DNA from: CAZBUK01 sp964495085
GTDB lineage: Bacteria > Bacteroidota > Ignavibacteria > T3Sed10-11
DNA: 14,035 bases
Assembly (NCBI GenBank): GCA_964495085.1
Contig: CAZBUK010000093.1
Coordinates: 1 to 14,035 of the forward strand
Direction of reading: 5' to 3'
Shown here: piece by piece, positions 1-7,674 of the stretch
How positions within the stretch are numbered: position 1 is the first letter of the stretch
Layout of the letters: every line of letters starts with the position of its first letter
The notes under the pieces: model-generated
What the model saw: only the letters and a program-made list of their open reading frames with translations
What the model was told of the DNA's origin: nothing
Databases searched by the model: none
Program-made: the position numbers and the translations under genes

Positions 1-95
1 TTGATGTAAATCTCTTTGGGAGATACAGAGCATCCGGATTAAAACCGATCGCATGGAATGCGAACTGTCCGGAACGATATGAATGATGCAAACAG

Positions 96-131
96 GATGA
101 GGTAGTTATCGCTGGAAAACTACACGTCATC
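96..131. repeat. Imperfect inverted repeat (hairpin)
   Basis: GTAGTT at 102-107 pairs with AACTAC at 118-123 around a 10-base loop. An outer pair, GATGA at 96-100 and TCATC at 127-131, extends the stem across a small internal loop. No T-run follows, so it is not a classic intrinsic terminator. It could be the 3' end structure of a transcript entering from the left. Confidence 0.35.
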
Positions 132-197
132 CCTCTAAGGAGTTTATCCCGCATCTGTTCGGCTGCCGGTATAATAGATTCAGTAGATCGATGGCAG

Positions 198-233
198 CCT
201 CACCCCCGGCCCCTCTCCCCAAGCGGAGAGGGG
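198..233. repeat. GC-rich palindromic repeat (CCCCTCTCC/GGAGAGGGG)
   Basis: CCCCTCTCC at 210-218 is the exact reverse complement of GGAGAGGGG at 225-233, with a 6-base loop CCAAGC. It is preceded by the pyrimidine-rich CCTCACCCCCGG at 198-209. From memory, repeats built on CCTCACCCCCGGCCCCTCTCC occur dispersed in many unrelated bacterial genomes; their function is not known to me. Only one copy is present in this window. Confidence 0.6.
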
Positions 234-415
234 AATCAGGAGATTAAGAACTACATAGATGTTGCTATGATCGTTTCAGGAAGGAAGAGTGCCGGGAAAA
301 TCTATTAAGTGCATAAATCAGTGTCACCCGTAAAATCGAAACATGTCATACATTCGATCCGCAGCACATTTCAATCTTCGACTACCCCCCTCACAGACCG
401 ATTGTACCGACTCAT

Positions 416-1060
416 ATGAATTCGAACTTTACCTGCAATAACCGGTTAACGTGGAGTGCATTCTGGCTGAGCGTCGTATTCTACGCACTCATTGCCTTCG
501 AATTTTTATACATGGTAACTCCCTTTGCAGTCTATATCTACAGCGTCTACGGTCCGGGACTCGACCTCCTGAACGTCTCGGAATCGACGAGCTGGCTTAT
601 CGGATTCTTCATGCCGCATATCGCCCGCGAAACCCGGTCACTTATCATAACCTGGCATGAACCGATCGGATTCGTTCTGCTGCTGTGCGGACTTGCAGGT
701 TTCATCGTCGGGGCAGCGCAGATATACCGGAGTAAACTATCGGGGAGGGGAGCGGTGGTCGGAGGTCTTTACCGCACGATCAGGCATCCGCAGTACCTTG
801 CGCTCATGGTTGCCGGCTTCGGTATGCTCATCATCTGGCCCAGATACCTTCTCGTATTCGGATTTGTCACCGTCTGTTTCGTATACTATCTGCTTGCGCG
901 GATGGAGGAATGCATCTGCCTCGAAAAATTCCCCGGATACGATGCATATGTTGCGGCCACGGGATGTTTCTTCCCCGCACCATCGAACGGTATTTCGGCT
1001 ATATCCCGCGGCCCGGGAGAAAGAGCATTCGAATTGTTCTCACGGCCGCTGTATATATAA
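416..1060 (+). CDS. Isoprenylcysteine carboxyl methyltransferase-like membrane protein (N-terminal part, probably frameshifted)
   Basis: An integral membrane protein of the ICMT/phospholipid methyltransferase (PEMT-like) superfamily, whose members transfer methyl groups from S-adenosylmethionine at the membrane. Hydrophobic segments lie near residues 13-45, 84-102 and 127-160. The family signature is clear: GLYRTIRHPQYL at about 118-129 with the His-Pro pair at 124-125, then RMEE at 162-165 followed by FPGYDAYV at 172-179, the usual E...F..Y..Y pattern of the SAM-binding C-terminal part. After ATG (residues 181-183) the sequence stops resembling the family; a TGMFLPR-type continuation is found in another frame starting at 964. 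The C-terminal 30 residues are therefore probably out of frame. The start lacks a Shine-Dalgarno sequence. The substrate cannot be deduced. Confidence 0.8.
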   Translation: MNSNFTCNNRLTWSAFWLSVVFYALIAFEFLYMVTPFAVYIYSVYGPGLDLLNVSESTSWLIGFFMPHIARETRSLIITWHEPIGFVLLLCGLAGFIVGAAQIYRSKLSGRGAVVGGLYRTIRHPQYLALMVAGFGMLIIWPRYLLVFGFVTVCFVYYLLARMEECICLEKFPGYDAYVAATGCFFPAPSNGISAISRGPGERAFELFSRPLYI

Positions 1061-1566
1061 CAGCGATGGTGATATGGTACGCCGCCGCCCGTGCGGTCCA
1101 TGCATATGCGATCGGTAGTCTATACACGTACACATCGGATACGGAAGTATATCTTTCCATCGGACGGCTCGAACCGGATTCGATCGCTGAGCTGGCGCGC
1201 ATTGTAAAATCCGATCCTGAAGTTCGGGCGCGCCTCGTCGAATATCGGGACGCGGATAGCCGCCTCATCAATTACGTCATGCCGTCTGAGATATTCATTT
1301 CCGAGATTCCGATGTTTATTCCGGAAGGACAATCGACCGGACACAGAATTCCGGAGATCAAAGGACGGACAAGCTTTAAGATCGTCTTCACGAAGGCGGA
1401 GTTCGGATCCCGCGTCGTGGCAAACGGACTCGATATTCTACGCCGCGCGGTGAATAAAACGGCTATCGTCGAAGTCCGGGTAGACAGGGCATCGGTCCGG
1501 GTCGATCAGATCATCGATCCCCCGATAACGGATTTTTATAAGGGGATGCCGGTACCGGTGTTTTGA
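964..1566 (+). CDS. Membrane-anchored C-terminal domain, probably the displaced 3' part of the methyltransferase gene
   Basis: This frame overlaps the end of the preceding gene by 97 bases. Read from ATG 964 it gives 200 residues beginning MFLPRTIERYF, then one hydrophobic segment (about residues 25-45) and a soluble tail with LINYVMPSEIF near residues 100-110. I do not recognise the tail as a named domain. ICMT-like proteins commonly continue after Y..Y with TG-[MF]-LPR, so this frame supplies the expected continuation. Inserting one base in the G-run at 961-963 would make a single 383-residue protein from 416 to 1566. There is no Shine-Dalgarno sequence before 964, which also argues against an independent gene. 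The ORF stays open back to 910, but that part lies inside the methyltransferase domain. Alternatively it is a separate, translationally coupled gene. Confidence 0.6.
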   Translation: MFLPRTIERYFGYIPRPGRKSIRIVLTAAVYITAMVIWYAAARAVHAYAIGSLYTYTSDTEVYLSIGRLEPDSIAELARIVKSDPEVRARLVEYRDADSRLINYVMPSEIFISEIPMFIPEGQSTGHRIPEIKGRTSFKIVFTKAEFGSRVVANGLDILRRAVNKTAIVEVRVDRASVRVDQIIDPPITDFYKGMPVPVF

Positions 1567-1603
1567 GGTGTACGATACGATTAAACATTTTAATAAATCC
1601 TCA

Positions 1604-1620
1604 TCCCGGAGGGAATTTTT
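1604..1620 (+). terminator. Weak candidate intrinsic terminator
   Basis: TCCC at 1604-1607 pairs with GGGA at 1611-1614 over a 3-base loop, followed by a T-run at 1616-1620. It sits 38 bases after the stop of the methyltransferase tail. The stem is only 4 base pairs, so this is a suggestion based on position as much as structure. Confidence 0.25.
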
Positions 1621-1805
1621 ATGTTTTTCCGTGGTTTGATAGCCACAGTCCGGAAAGCACCCCTGCGTAACCACCAGTCCGGCATCTCGAGACAAGTTGC
1701 TTTCATTTCCGAAAACTCCTATATTCCTCCCTTCTAGAGTCTTGAGGTAATGCCACACTACCGAACTTCTCTCCGGAGACGATCCGGAACTGTTTCAATC
1801 GAACA

Positions 1806-1811
1806 TACAAT
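1806..1811 (+). promoter_or_regulatory. Candidate -10 box upstream of the acyl-CoA ligase operon
   Basis: TACAAT matches the sigma-70 -10 consensus at 5 of 6 positions and lies 33 bases before the ATG at 1845. No good -35 box is found 16-18 bases upstream, so the call rests on one element. The CTCCGGAG palindrome at 1771-1778 lies just upstream. Confidence 0.25.
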
Positions 1812-1844
1812 TTAATCCCTCTATCACCACATCGCCGGATTGTT

Positions 1845-3773
1845 ATGATCGACCGAATATCCGCACCAAATCTTGCAGAACTCTACTGCAAAGCGGCGGA
1901 CCACTACGGCGACCTTCCTGCATTCGCAACCCGCATCACCGCACTCCGGTGGAAACCGGTTTCATTCCGCGAGTTGTATGAGCGGGGACTCGAGCTCGCC
2001 ACAGGTCTGATCGAACTCGGAGTCGAAGCCCGCGAACATGTAGGACTCTTCGGCGATAACCGATTCGAATGGATACTGGCCGACTACGGCGTACAACTCT
2101 GCGGCGCTGCCGACGTCCCGCGAGGCAGAGACGTCACCGATGATGAGCTCGTCTATATCGTCAATCATGCGGAAATACGGGTCGCATTCGTCGAAACCGA
2201 GCTGCTCCAGGAACGGTTCCTGTTTCTCCGCGCCCATATGCCCGATCTTCGCGAGATCATATTACTCGATCCGGAAGGGAAAACTGCCTCCGATACCCGC
2301 TCGTTGACGGATATCTGTACACAGGGCGCCCGGCTCAGAGCGCAGGGAGACCGGCGGGCGGAGGAACGCATAGGAAAAATTCGGCCGGACGATCTCTTTA
2401 CGCTGATCTATACTTCCGGTACGACCGGCCAGCCGAAGGGAGTCCAGTTGACTCACGCAAATATGATCTCGCAGGTGAAGCTTATACCGAGCGATCACTA
2501 TTGCACCGACCGCGTCTTATCCATTCTTCCGATCTGGCATATCTTCGAGCGGGTCTTCGAGATGTACACAATAAGCTGCGGAGCGTGTACCTACTACTCA
2601 AGCACGCGAACGCTCGCGGAAGATTTGAAAAACGTAGAGCCGACCTTTATGGGATCCGCTCCGCGCCTCTGGGAGAAGCTGCACGAACGCATACTTAAAA
2701 GTATACGGGAATCTCATCCGGTTCGCCGCGCACTCTTCCGGATCGCCTACTTCCTCGCGCGTCATTACAAGGAATCTATATATTTTCTGACCGACAGAGA
2801 TCTCCGGCTGCAGCATCAGCCGGCCTGGAAGAAAATTCTGATGGTGCCTTTCCATTCTCTGCGATGGCTTCTGATCGTGCCCTGGTACGGATTTTTCAAT
2901 GTAGCGGTACTCGAGCGCATCCGCCTGGGCGCCGGCGGGTCTCTCAAGGCGACCGTCTCCGGCGGCGGAGCGCTCCCGATCGAGATCGACCGGTTCTTCA
3001 ATTACATCGGCATTCCCGTGCACGAGGGATACGGTATGACGGAGACGTCTCCGGTAATCGCGGTCCGAACAAATAAGAATCTCGTCCTGGGTACGGTTGG
3101 ACCCCTGTTCCCCCAAACCGAAATCCGGATCGCCGATATAGAATCCGGTGAAACGCTCTATCCAAATCCCAACCTGCCGCATGAAGGGCGAGGTAAACAG
3201 GGGGAGGTATGGGTGCGCGGACCCCAGGTCATGAAAGGGTACTACAAGCTGCCGGAGCTCACCGAACAGACGATCCGGGACGGCTGGCTGAAGACCGGAG
3301 ACCTGGGCATGATCACGTTCAACGACTGTCTGAAGATCATGGGACGCAGCAAGTCGACCATAGTCCTCTCGAGCGGGGAAAACGTCGAACCCGAACCGAT
3401 CGAGATGCGCCTGCAGCAGAGCCCGCTTATCGACTATTGCATGCTGGTCGGTCAGGACGGGAAATTTCTAAGCGCTTTGATCGTACCGGTACCGGATGAA
3501 TTCAGGAATTTGGGGATTCAGGCATCGTCGCTTCAGGAACTCGCCGAGGATCCCGCCGTGCAGCGGATCATCCGCCAGGAGATTCGCAGGACAGTCTGTA
3601 CGGAAAACGGCTTTAAAAAGTATGAACAGATCAGAGAATTCAGGCTCCTGCCGGAAAGTTTCCAGGTAGGTGAGGAGCTCACCAATCTCTATAAAATAAA
3701 ACGGCATGTGGTCGTTCGGAAATACGAAAAAACGATAAAAGAATTATCGGCGAAGGAACCGGTTTCGGTCTGA
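1845..3773 (+). CDS. Long-chain fatty acid--CoA ligase (AMP-forming)
   Basis: A 642-residue member of the adenylate-forming (ANL) superfamily, long-chain acyl-CoA synthetase branch. It activates a carboxylic acid with ATP to an acyl-adenylate and transfers it to CoA. Core motifs in order: the phosphate-binding loop YTSGTTGQPKGV at 189-200, the substrate-side motif EGYGMTETS at 394-402, WLKTGDLG at 481-488, the hinge GRSKSTIVLSSGENVEP at about 500-516, and a C-terminal lysine in LYKIKR (Lys617) in the place of the catalytic A10 lysine. An insertion of about 60 residues around 290-350, rich in aromatic residues, is usual for the long-chain branch. The length is normal and no key motif is damaged. 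No strong Shine-Dalgarno precedes the ATG. The stop is 7 bases before a transporter gene, so the two probably form one transcript. The acyl chain is not defined by the sequence. Confidence 0.95.
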   Translation: MIDRISAPNLAELYCKAADHYGDLPAFATRITALRWKPVSFRELYERGLELATGLIELGVEAREHVGLFGDNRFEWILADYGVQLCGAADVPRGRDVTDDELVYIVNHAEIRVAFVETELLQERFLFLRAHMPDLREIILLDPEGKTASDTRSLTDICTQGARLRAQGDRRAEERIGKIRPDDLFTLIYTSGTTGQPKGVQLTHANMISQVKLIPSDHYCTDRVLSILPIWHIFERVFEMYTISCGACTYYSSTRTLAEDLKNVEPTFMGSAPRLWEKLHERILKSIRESHPVRRALFRIAYFLARHYKESIYFLTDRDLRLQHQPAWKKILMVPFHSLRWLLIVPWYGFFNVAVLERIRLGAGGSLKATVSGGGALPIEIDRFFNYIGIPVHEGYGMTETSPVIAVRTNKNLVLGTVGPLFPQTEIRIADIESGETLYPNPNLPHEGRGKQGEVWVRGPQVMKGYYKLPELTEQTIRDGWLKTGDLGMITFNDCLKIMGRSKSTIVLSSGENVEPEPIEMRLQQSPLIDYCMLVGQDGKFLSALIVPVPDEFRNLGIQASSLQELAEDPAVQRIIRQEIRRTVCTENGFKKYEQIREFRLLPESFQVGEELTNLYKIKRHVVVRKYEKTIKELSAKEPVSV

Positions 3774-3780
3774 GGATCAT

Positions 3781-4848
3781 ATGGAATTCGATACACAACT
3801 TCTCTATGCGAGTGATCAGGCGCTGCTGGCCCTGATGATCTTTCTGATTATGTTGGGTATGGGAGCGAGCCTCACCGTGAACGATTTCCGGACCGTGCTC
3901 CGTCATCCGCGCGGAATGCTCATCGGATTCCTCTCACAGTTCGGATTGATGCCGTTCGTCGCCTTCAGTCTCGCCACGCTGCTCAACTTTCCTCCCGCAT
4001 TCGCCATCGCCCTGATACTGATCGGCTGCCTCCCCGGCGGGACGACGTCGAATATGTTCACGTATTTCGCGAGAGGCTCGGTCGCACTGAGCATCTCCAT
4101 GACCACCGCATCGACGATTCTTGCGCTCATCATGATGCCGCTCCTCCTGGAATTCTACGCGTCGGGTTTCACGCAGCAGATCAGCGACGCGATGAGGGCC
4201 GAGGGAGCAACGACCGATTTCGTTATCCCGACGGGCAACATCATCGCATCGCTTCTGCTGGTGCTCATACCGGTTGCACTCGGTATGTTGCTGCGTAGAA
4301 AAAGGCCCGATTGGGCCAAGACAGCGGAGGATACCGCAGGATTCATGGCGATAATCGTCATTCTATACCTGCTCGGTACGGCATTCATCCGGCATGGTTC
4401 ATTGTTTCTCCGGACGCCGTTCGAAATTTATATTGGTGCGGTCTGCGTGGGGCTTCTCGGATTTTTCTTCGGATATTGGGTATCGCGCGGATTCGGACTT
4501 CCGCCGATATTCCAGCGCGCGATCTCGCTCGAGACCGGCATTCAGAACGGACCGATCGCCTTTGCGGTCATCCTCCTGAGCTTTACCGACCCCGTACAGA
4601 GCCAGATGATCTGGCTCGCAATACTCTATTCCACCTTCATCGTGGTCTCCTCCTCATTCATCACACTCTATTTCCGCAGGAAAGGGGCGTTCGACTGGGA
4701 AATTTACCGCAATACGCTCATTCACAATCGGCTCTTCGGAGACGAATACGTCTCCCGGTATCCGCAGGGTTTCCTGCCGAAACGGATAGCGCATGATCCC
4801 AGCCAGGGAGCTTCGATAAGTCAGAAAAGAGAAATAATATCGAATTGA
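3781..4848 (+). CDS. Bile acid:sodium symporter family (BASS) transporter
   Basis: A 355-residue polytopic inner-membrane carrier of the BASS/SBF family, which couples sodium entry to uptake of organic anions such as bile acids, pyruvate or pantoate. About nine hydrophobic segments are visible. Two family signatures are intact: PGGTTSN at about 85-91 followed by LSISMTTAST at 103-112, and ETGIQN at 251-256, which carries the conserved Glu and Gln-Asn of the sodium and substrate region. A hydrophilic loop of about 25 residues (126-150) and a charged cytoplasmic tail after residue 300 are longer than in minimal members. GAGGA at 3772-3776 overlaps the stop of the ligase gene and serves as Shine-Dalgarno, so translation is probably coupled. 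The transported anion is unknown; the neighbour suggests it may be a substrate for CoA ligation. Confidence 0.93.
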   Translation: MEFDTQLLYASDQALLALMIFLIMLGMGASLTVNDFRTVLRHPRGMLIGFLSQFGLMPFVAFSLATLLNFPPAFAIALILIGCLPGGTTSNMFTYFARGSVALSISMTTASTILALIMMPLLLEFYASGFTQQISDAMRAEGATTDFVIPTGNIIASLLLVLIPVALGMLLRRKRPDWAKTAEDTAGFMAIIVILYLLGTAFIRHGSLFLRTPFEIYIGAVCVGLLGFFFGYWVSRGFGLPPIFQRAISLETGIQNGPIAFAVILLSFTDPVQSQMIWLAILYSTFIVVSSSFITLYFRRKGAFDWEIYRNTLIHNRLFGDEYVSRYPQGFLPKRIAHDPSQGASISQKREIISN

Positions 4849-5184
4849 TGCACGATCGAGCGGGACGTTCGTACATTTGTCTCATTCCGGTGCGGTGAAA
4901 TCATCCGATGAGGAACGAATAACGAGGGGAGCAGGTACAGGCGCGGGACCGACATTCAATCCGGGCATCATGCATCGCTGCACCTCGCCGGCTTCCCACC
5001 GAATCCGCGACCGGTAAAGAAAGTAGAACCCTCCTGCGATTGCTGCTCCTCTCATTTTACGTATAAACTCCAAATATTTCTGTTCGTCATGTCGATTTCA
5101 GCCGGGCTGCATCGACTATAGTTTAAATACGGATTTTTATGGGAATGGAGATTCGGTTTCCCTCACTGCATTCCGGAATTTGCG
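4849..5184. other. Intergenic region without a supportable gene
   Basis: These 336 bases separate the transporter operon from the DGPF gene. A 63-codon frame on the - strand (4882-5073) begins with TTG, has no Shine-Dalgarno and no recognisable sequence, and is not called. TATAGT at 5117-5122 is a possible -10 box for the gene at 5185, but no matching -35 box is visible. The segment around 5115-5145 is AT-rich, as expected near a promoter. No convincing terminator was found after 4848. Confidence 0.4.
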
Positions 5185-5550
5185 ATGAAATATCTCTGTA
5201 TTGTTTACGGCGATGAAAAGAATCTACGGGCAATGGACGACAACGAGTGCGCAGCATACAGCGACGGTCTCAACAGGAGGGGACACCGTATTGCATCGGA
5301 GGCGCTGCAGCCGGTCGGGACCGCCGTGACCGTACGGGTCCGGAACGGTATGTTGTCGGTTACCGACGGACCTTTCGCCGAAACGAAGGAGCAGTTAGCC
5401 GGCTTCTATCTCATCGAAGCGAGGGATCTGAACGAGGCGATACGTCTCGCTTCCGAAATTCCGCCGGCTCGAATAGGATGCATCGAGGTCCGGCCCGTGC
5501 GCGAACTCTCTCTGGACCGGATGGTTCAGGAGGGGGGTGGATCGAAATGA
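5185..5550 (+). CDS. DGPF (YCII-related) domain protein
   Basis: A 121-residue cytoplasmic protein of the YCII-related/DGPF family, a ferredoxin-like dimeric alpha-beta barrel. The signature TDGPFAETKEQLAGF lies at 60-74, with DGPF at 61-64. The N-terminus MKYLCIVYGDE is typical, and helix plus strand elements follow to IEVRPVREL near 100-108. The length is usual. No enzymatic reaction is established for the family. In many genomes DGPF genes stand next to ECF sigma factors of group ECF42, but none is present in this window. GGAA at 5175-5178 is a modest Shine-Dalgarno. The stop TGA overlaps an ATG (ATGA at 5547-5550) whose frame closes after two codons. Confidence 0.9.
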   Translation: MKYLCIVYGDEKNLRAMDDNECAAYSDGLNRRGHRIASEALQPVGTAVTVRVRNGMLSVTDGPFAETKEQLAGFYLIEARDLNEAIRLASEIPPARIGCIEVRPVRELSLDRMVQEGGGSK

Positions 5551-5621
5551 GATAAATGAATCGGTTTCCTGTAATAATTGTTTAAAAAACATATACACAA
5601 CATAGCATAGGAGATACTTCG

Positions 5622-6077
5622 ATGCCTTCCCTGAATCCCTACCTCAATTTCGCCGGCAATACGGAAGAGGCGTTCACCTTCTATAAATCGGTTTTCGGCG
5701 GAGAATTTATTGCGCTGATGAGGTTCAAGGACGCCTCCGATGCGGGCAATATCCCCGAACATGAAAAAGAAAAGATAATGCATGTCGCCCTGCCGATCGG
5801 TAATGATAATATTCTCATGGCTACCGACGCGCTCGAATCGATGGGACAGAAGGTAAATTTCGGAAATAATTTCTATATCTCCATCAACGTCGAGAGCCGG
5901 GACGAGGCGGACTCTCTTTTTAACCGGCTCTCATCAGGTGGAAATATAGAGGTGCCGATGCAGGACATGTTCTGGGGGGATTATTTCGGAATGTTCGCCG
6001 ATAAGTTCGGCGTGCAATGGATGATAAGCTATACGACGGATAAAGCCGAGCAAACAGATACAAAAGAAAAAACATGA
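5622..6077 (+). CDS. VOC family protein, PhnB-like (first copy)
   Basis: A 151-residue protein of the vicinal oxygen chelate (glyoxalase/bleomycin resistance) superfamily, PhnB-like subgroup. The N-terminal motif NPYLNFAGNTEEAFTFYKSVFGGEF (split here as NPYLNF near 5-10 and FYKSVFGGEF near 20-29) is diagnostic. The central IMHVALPIG near 49-57 has the conserved His, and FGVQWMISY near the C-terminus is the second family hallmark. Members bind metals and small molecules; many are annotated as glyoxalase-like without known substrate. The tail after residue 140 is charged and probably disordered. AGGAG at 5609-5613 gives a clear Shine-Dalgarno 8 bases before the ATG. It is closely related to the proteins at 8105 and 9183, so the region holds three copies of this type. 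Confidence 0.93.
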   Translation: MPSLNPYLNFAGNTEEAFTFYKSVFGGEFIALMRFKDASDAGNIPEHEKEKIMHVALPIGNDNILMATDALESMGQKVNFGNNFYISINVESRDEADSLFNRLSSGGNIEVPMQDMFWGDYFGMFADKFGVQWMISYTTDKAEQTDTKEKT

Positions 6078-6148
6078 AGATACGTTGAAAGTAACAAACT
6101 GAGTTCAGAAAGATATGTGAAGAAATCAACCGGCAAGATGGAATTATT

Positions 6149-7513
6149 ATGGTAACAATCAAAACTCTCTTTATTCTCGCACTTATTGCAATTACCCGGG
6201 CGGCATTCCCGGAAGATGTTTTCGCGGAGAACGATGCTGTTGATCGCGGCTATGCCAGCATAAACGGTTTAGAGATGTATTATGAGATTCATGGTACGGG
6301 TGAACCTCTCATTCTGCTGCATGGTGGTCTCGGCTCGACCGACATGTTCACTCCGATTCTTCCTGCCCTATCGGAAAAACGAAGGGTAATCGCGGTTGAT
6401 TTGCAGGGACATGGGAGAACTGCCGATATCGAACGCCCGATACGTCTGGAACTCATGGGAGATGACGTCGCAGCGCTTATCAGGCATTTCGATCTCGGGA
6501 GGGTCGATATAATGGGTTACTCGATGGGCGGAGGCACGGCCTTGCGTACTGCTTTGCAACATCCGTATATCGTGAAACGGCTTGTGATCGTTTCGGCTCC
6601 GTTCAGCCGCGATGGATATTATTCCGAGATACTCGCCGCTCAGGCAGAGGTAACCGCCGCAGCTGCGGAAATGTTCAAACAGACGCCGATGTATCAGAAT
6701 TACGTCTCCGTTGCACCGCATCCGGAGAACTTCCCGCTCCTTCTTGATAAAATGGGCGATCTCATGAGCAGGGACTATGACTGGTCCGCTGAGATCCGCA
6801 CACTCGGAATCCCCGTTATGCTCGTATATGCCGATGCAGATATGTTCCCGACGTCGCATATAGCCCGCTTCTTCGAACTCCTCGGAGGCGGAATACGCGA
6901 TGGGGGATGGGACGGCGCCGGACGACCGAACGCACAGCTTGCTATACTGCCGGGGCTCACGCACTATAATATTTTCATGTCGCCCGTTGTTGCATCCACA
7001 GTTCTACCGTTTCTCGAAGCACGGTTACCCGGAGAGGCTAGAAATCTTCTCATCACCCGCGTCTTCGACGCCCCGGTCGAGCAGGTATGGAAGGCGTGGT
7101 CGGAATCTGAATACGTGAAACAATGGTGGGGACCGCACGGTTTTACCGCACCGGTAGCCGAGATGGATTTCCGTGAAGGGGGTACATCCCTCATTGCCAT
7201 GAGTGCACCTGACTTCGGTACCTTCTACAACACCTGGGCATATACAAAGATAGAAAAGCAACAGCGAATAGAGTTCATTCACCGCTTCGCCGACGAACAC
7301 GGAAATGCGCTCAGTCCCGACGAAGCGGGATTGCCCCTGCCCGAGGGTATTCCCTTTGAGGTACCCCATGTGATAACGTTCAGATCGATGGGTGGCGGGA
7401 AAACCGAATTGACCATCGCGGAATACGGCTATACGACGGAGCGGGCCGTGGCATTATCCAGAATGGGGATGGAACAATGCCTCGATAAAATGGCTGAAAT
7501 ATTCGCCCGCTGA
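6149..7513 (+). CDS. Exported alpha/beta-hydrolase fused to an AHSA1/SRPBCC domain
   Basis: A 454-residue two-domain protein. Residues 1-26 look like a signal peptide: hydrophobic core LFILALIAI, then VFA before EN as a likely cleavage site. Residues 32-292 are an alpha/beta-hydrolase: oxyanion motif HGG at 58-60, nucleophile elbow GYSMGG with Ser125, acid Asp229 in VYADAD, and His272 in LPGLTH. Residues 298-453 are a complete AHSA1-type SRPBCC domain: LITRVFDAPVEQVWKAW, QWWGPHGF at 325-332, and a terminal helix with GMEQCLDKMAE. AHSA1 proteins normally stand alone in the cytoplasm, so the fusion to an exported enzyme is unusual. No frame break is visible at the junction (FLEARLPGEARNLLITR). 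The hydrolase probably acts on an ester, amide or lactone, but its substrate is unknown. The Shine-Dalgarno is weak (GGA). Confidence 0.9.
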   Translation: MVTIKTLFILALIAITRAAFPEDVFAENDAVDRGYASINGLEMYYEIHGTGEPLILLHGGLGSTDMFTPILPALSEKRRVIAVDLQGHGRTADIERPIRLELMGDDVAALIRHFDLGRVDIMGYSMGGGTALRTALQHPYIVKRLVIVSAPFSRDGYYSEILAAQAEVTAAAAEMFKQTPMYQNYVSVAPHPENFPLLLDKMGDLMSRDYDWSAEIRTLGIPVMLVYADADMFPTSHIARFFELLGGGIRDGGWDGAGRPNAQLAILPGLTHYNIFMSPVVASTVLPFLEARLPGEARNLLITRVFDAPVEQVWKAWSESEYVKQWWGPHGFTAPVAEMDFREGGTSLIAMSAPDFGTFYNTWAYTKIEKQQRIEFIHRFADEHGNALSPDEAGLPLPEGIPFEVPHVITFRSMGGGKTELTIAEYGYTTERAVALSRMGMEQCLDKMAEIFAR

Positions 7514-7674
7514 GTCGGATGATTGCGATATTATATAATGGAGAGAAAAAATGAAAAATTTCATTACAATTGAACTTCATAAGAGCGATCGGTCAGAACG
7601 GCGCTGCAAATTTGAAGTCTGAGATCGATTTGCCGGATCATTAAAATATAAAAATTAATTATGAGGAGGCAGCT

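Larger units (their letters stand above)
1..415. other. No convincing gene; hairpin and GC-rich repeat
   Basis: This 415-base stretch has no ORF that looks like a protein. One frame is open from the left edge to a TGA at 84-86 (ending NCPERYE) and could be the last 27 codons of an upstream gene, but nothing in it is recognisable. An inverted repeat lies at 96-131 and a GC-rich palindromic repeat at about 198-233; both are listed separately. A perfect TATAAT occurs at 170-175 without a credible -35 box at the right distance. The bases before the ATG at 416 are pyrimidine-rich and carry no Shine-Dalgarno sequence. Confidence 0.5.

Noticed and set aside
3..86. Open frame from the left edge ending NCPERYE
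   Set aside because: It could be the end of an upstream gene, but 27 unrecognised codons without a start are not enough.
958..964. Programmed -1 ribosomal frameshift as an explanation for the split methyltransferase
   Set aside because: The bases around the switch (cacggga) do not form a slippery heptamer, and no stimulatory structure is obvious. A simple indel is more likely.
1438..1758. 106-codon frame on the - strand over the end of the methyltransferase tail
   Set aside because: It is antisense to the family-like + frame and has no recognisable sequence; its upstream part lies in an intergenic region without coding character.
2598..3182. 194-codon frame on the - strand inside the acyl-CoA ligase gene
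   Set aside because: It is a shadow of the ligase coding sequence, whose motifs are intact on the + strand.
4882..5073. 63-codon frame on the - strand between the BASS carrier and the DGPF gene
   Set aside because: It starts with TTG, has no Shine-Dalgarno, no recognisable domain, and every supported gene here is on the + strand.
7551..7622. 23-codon frame beginning MKNFITIELHKS after the hydrolase fusion
   Set aside because: It has a fair ribosome binding site (GGAGAG at 7540-7545) but is too short to judge and resembles nothing I know. It could be a remnant of a lost gene.
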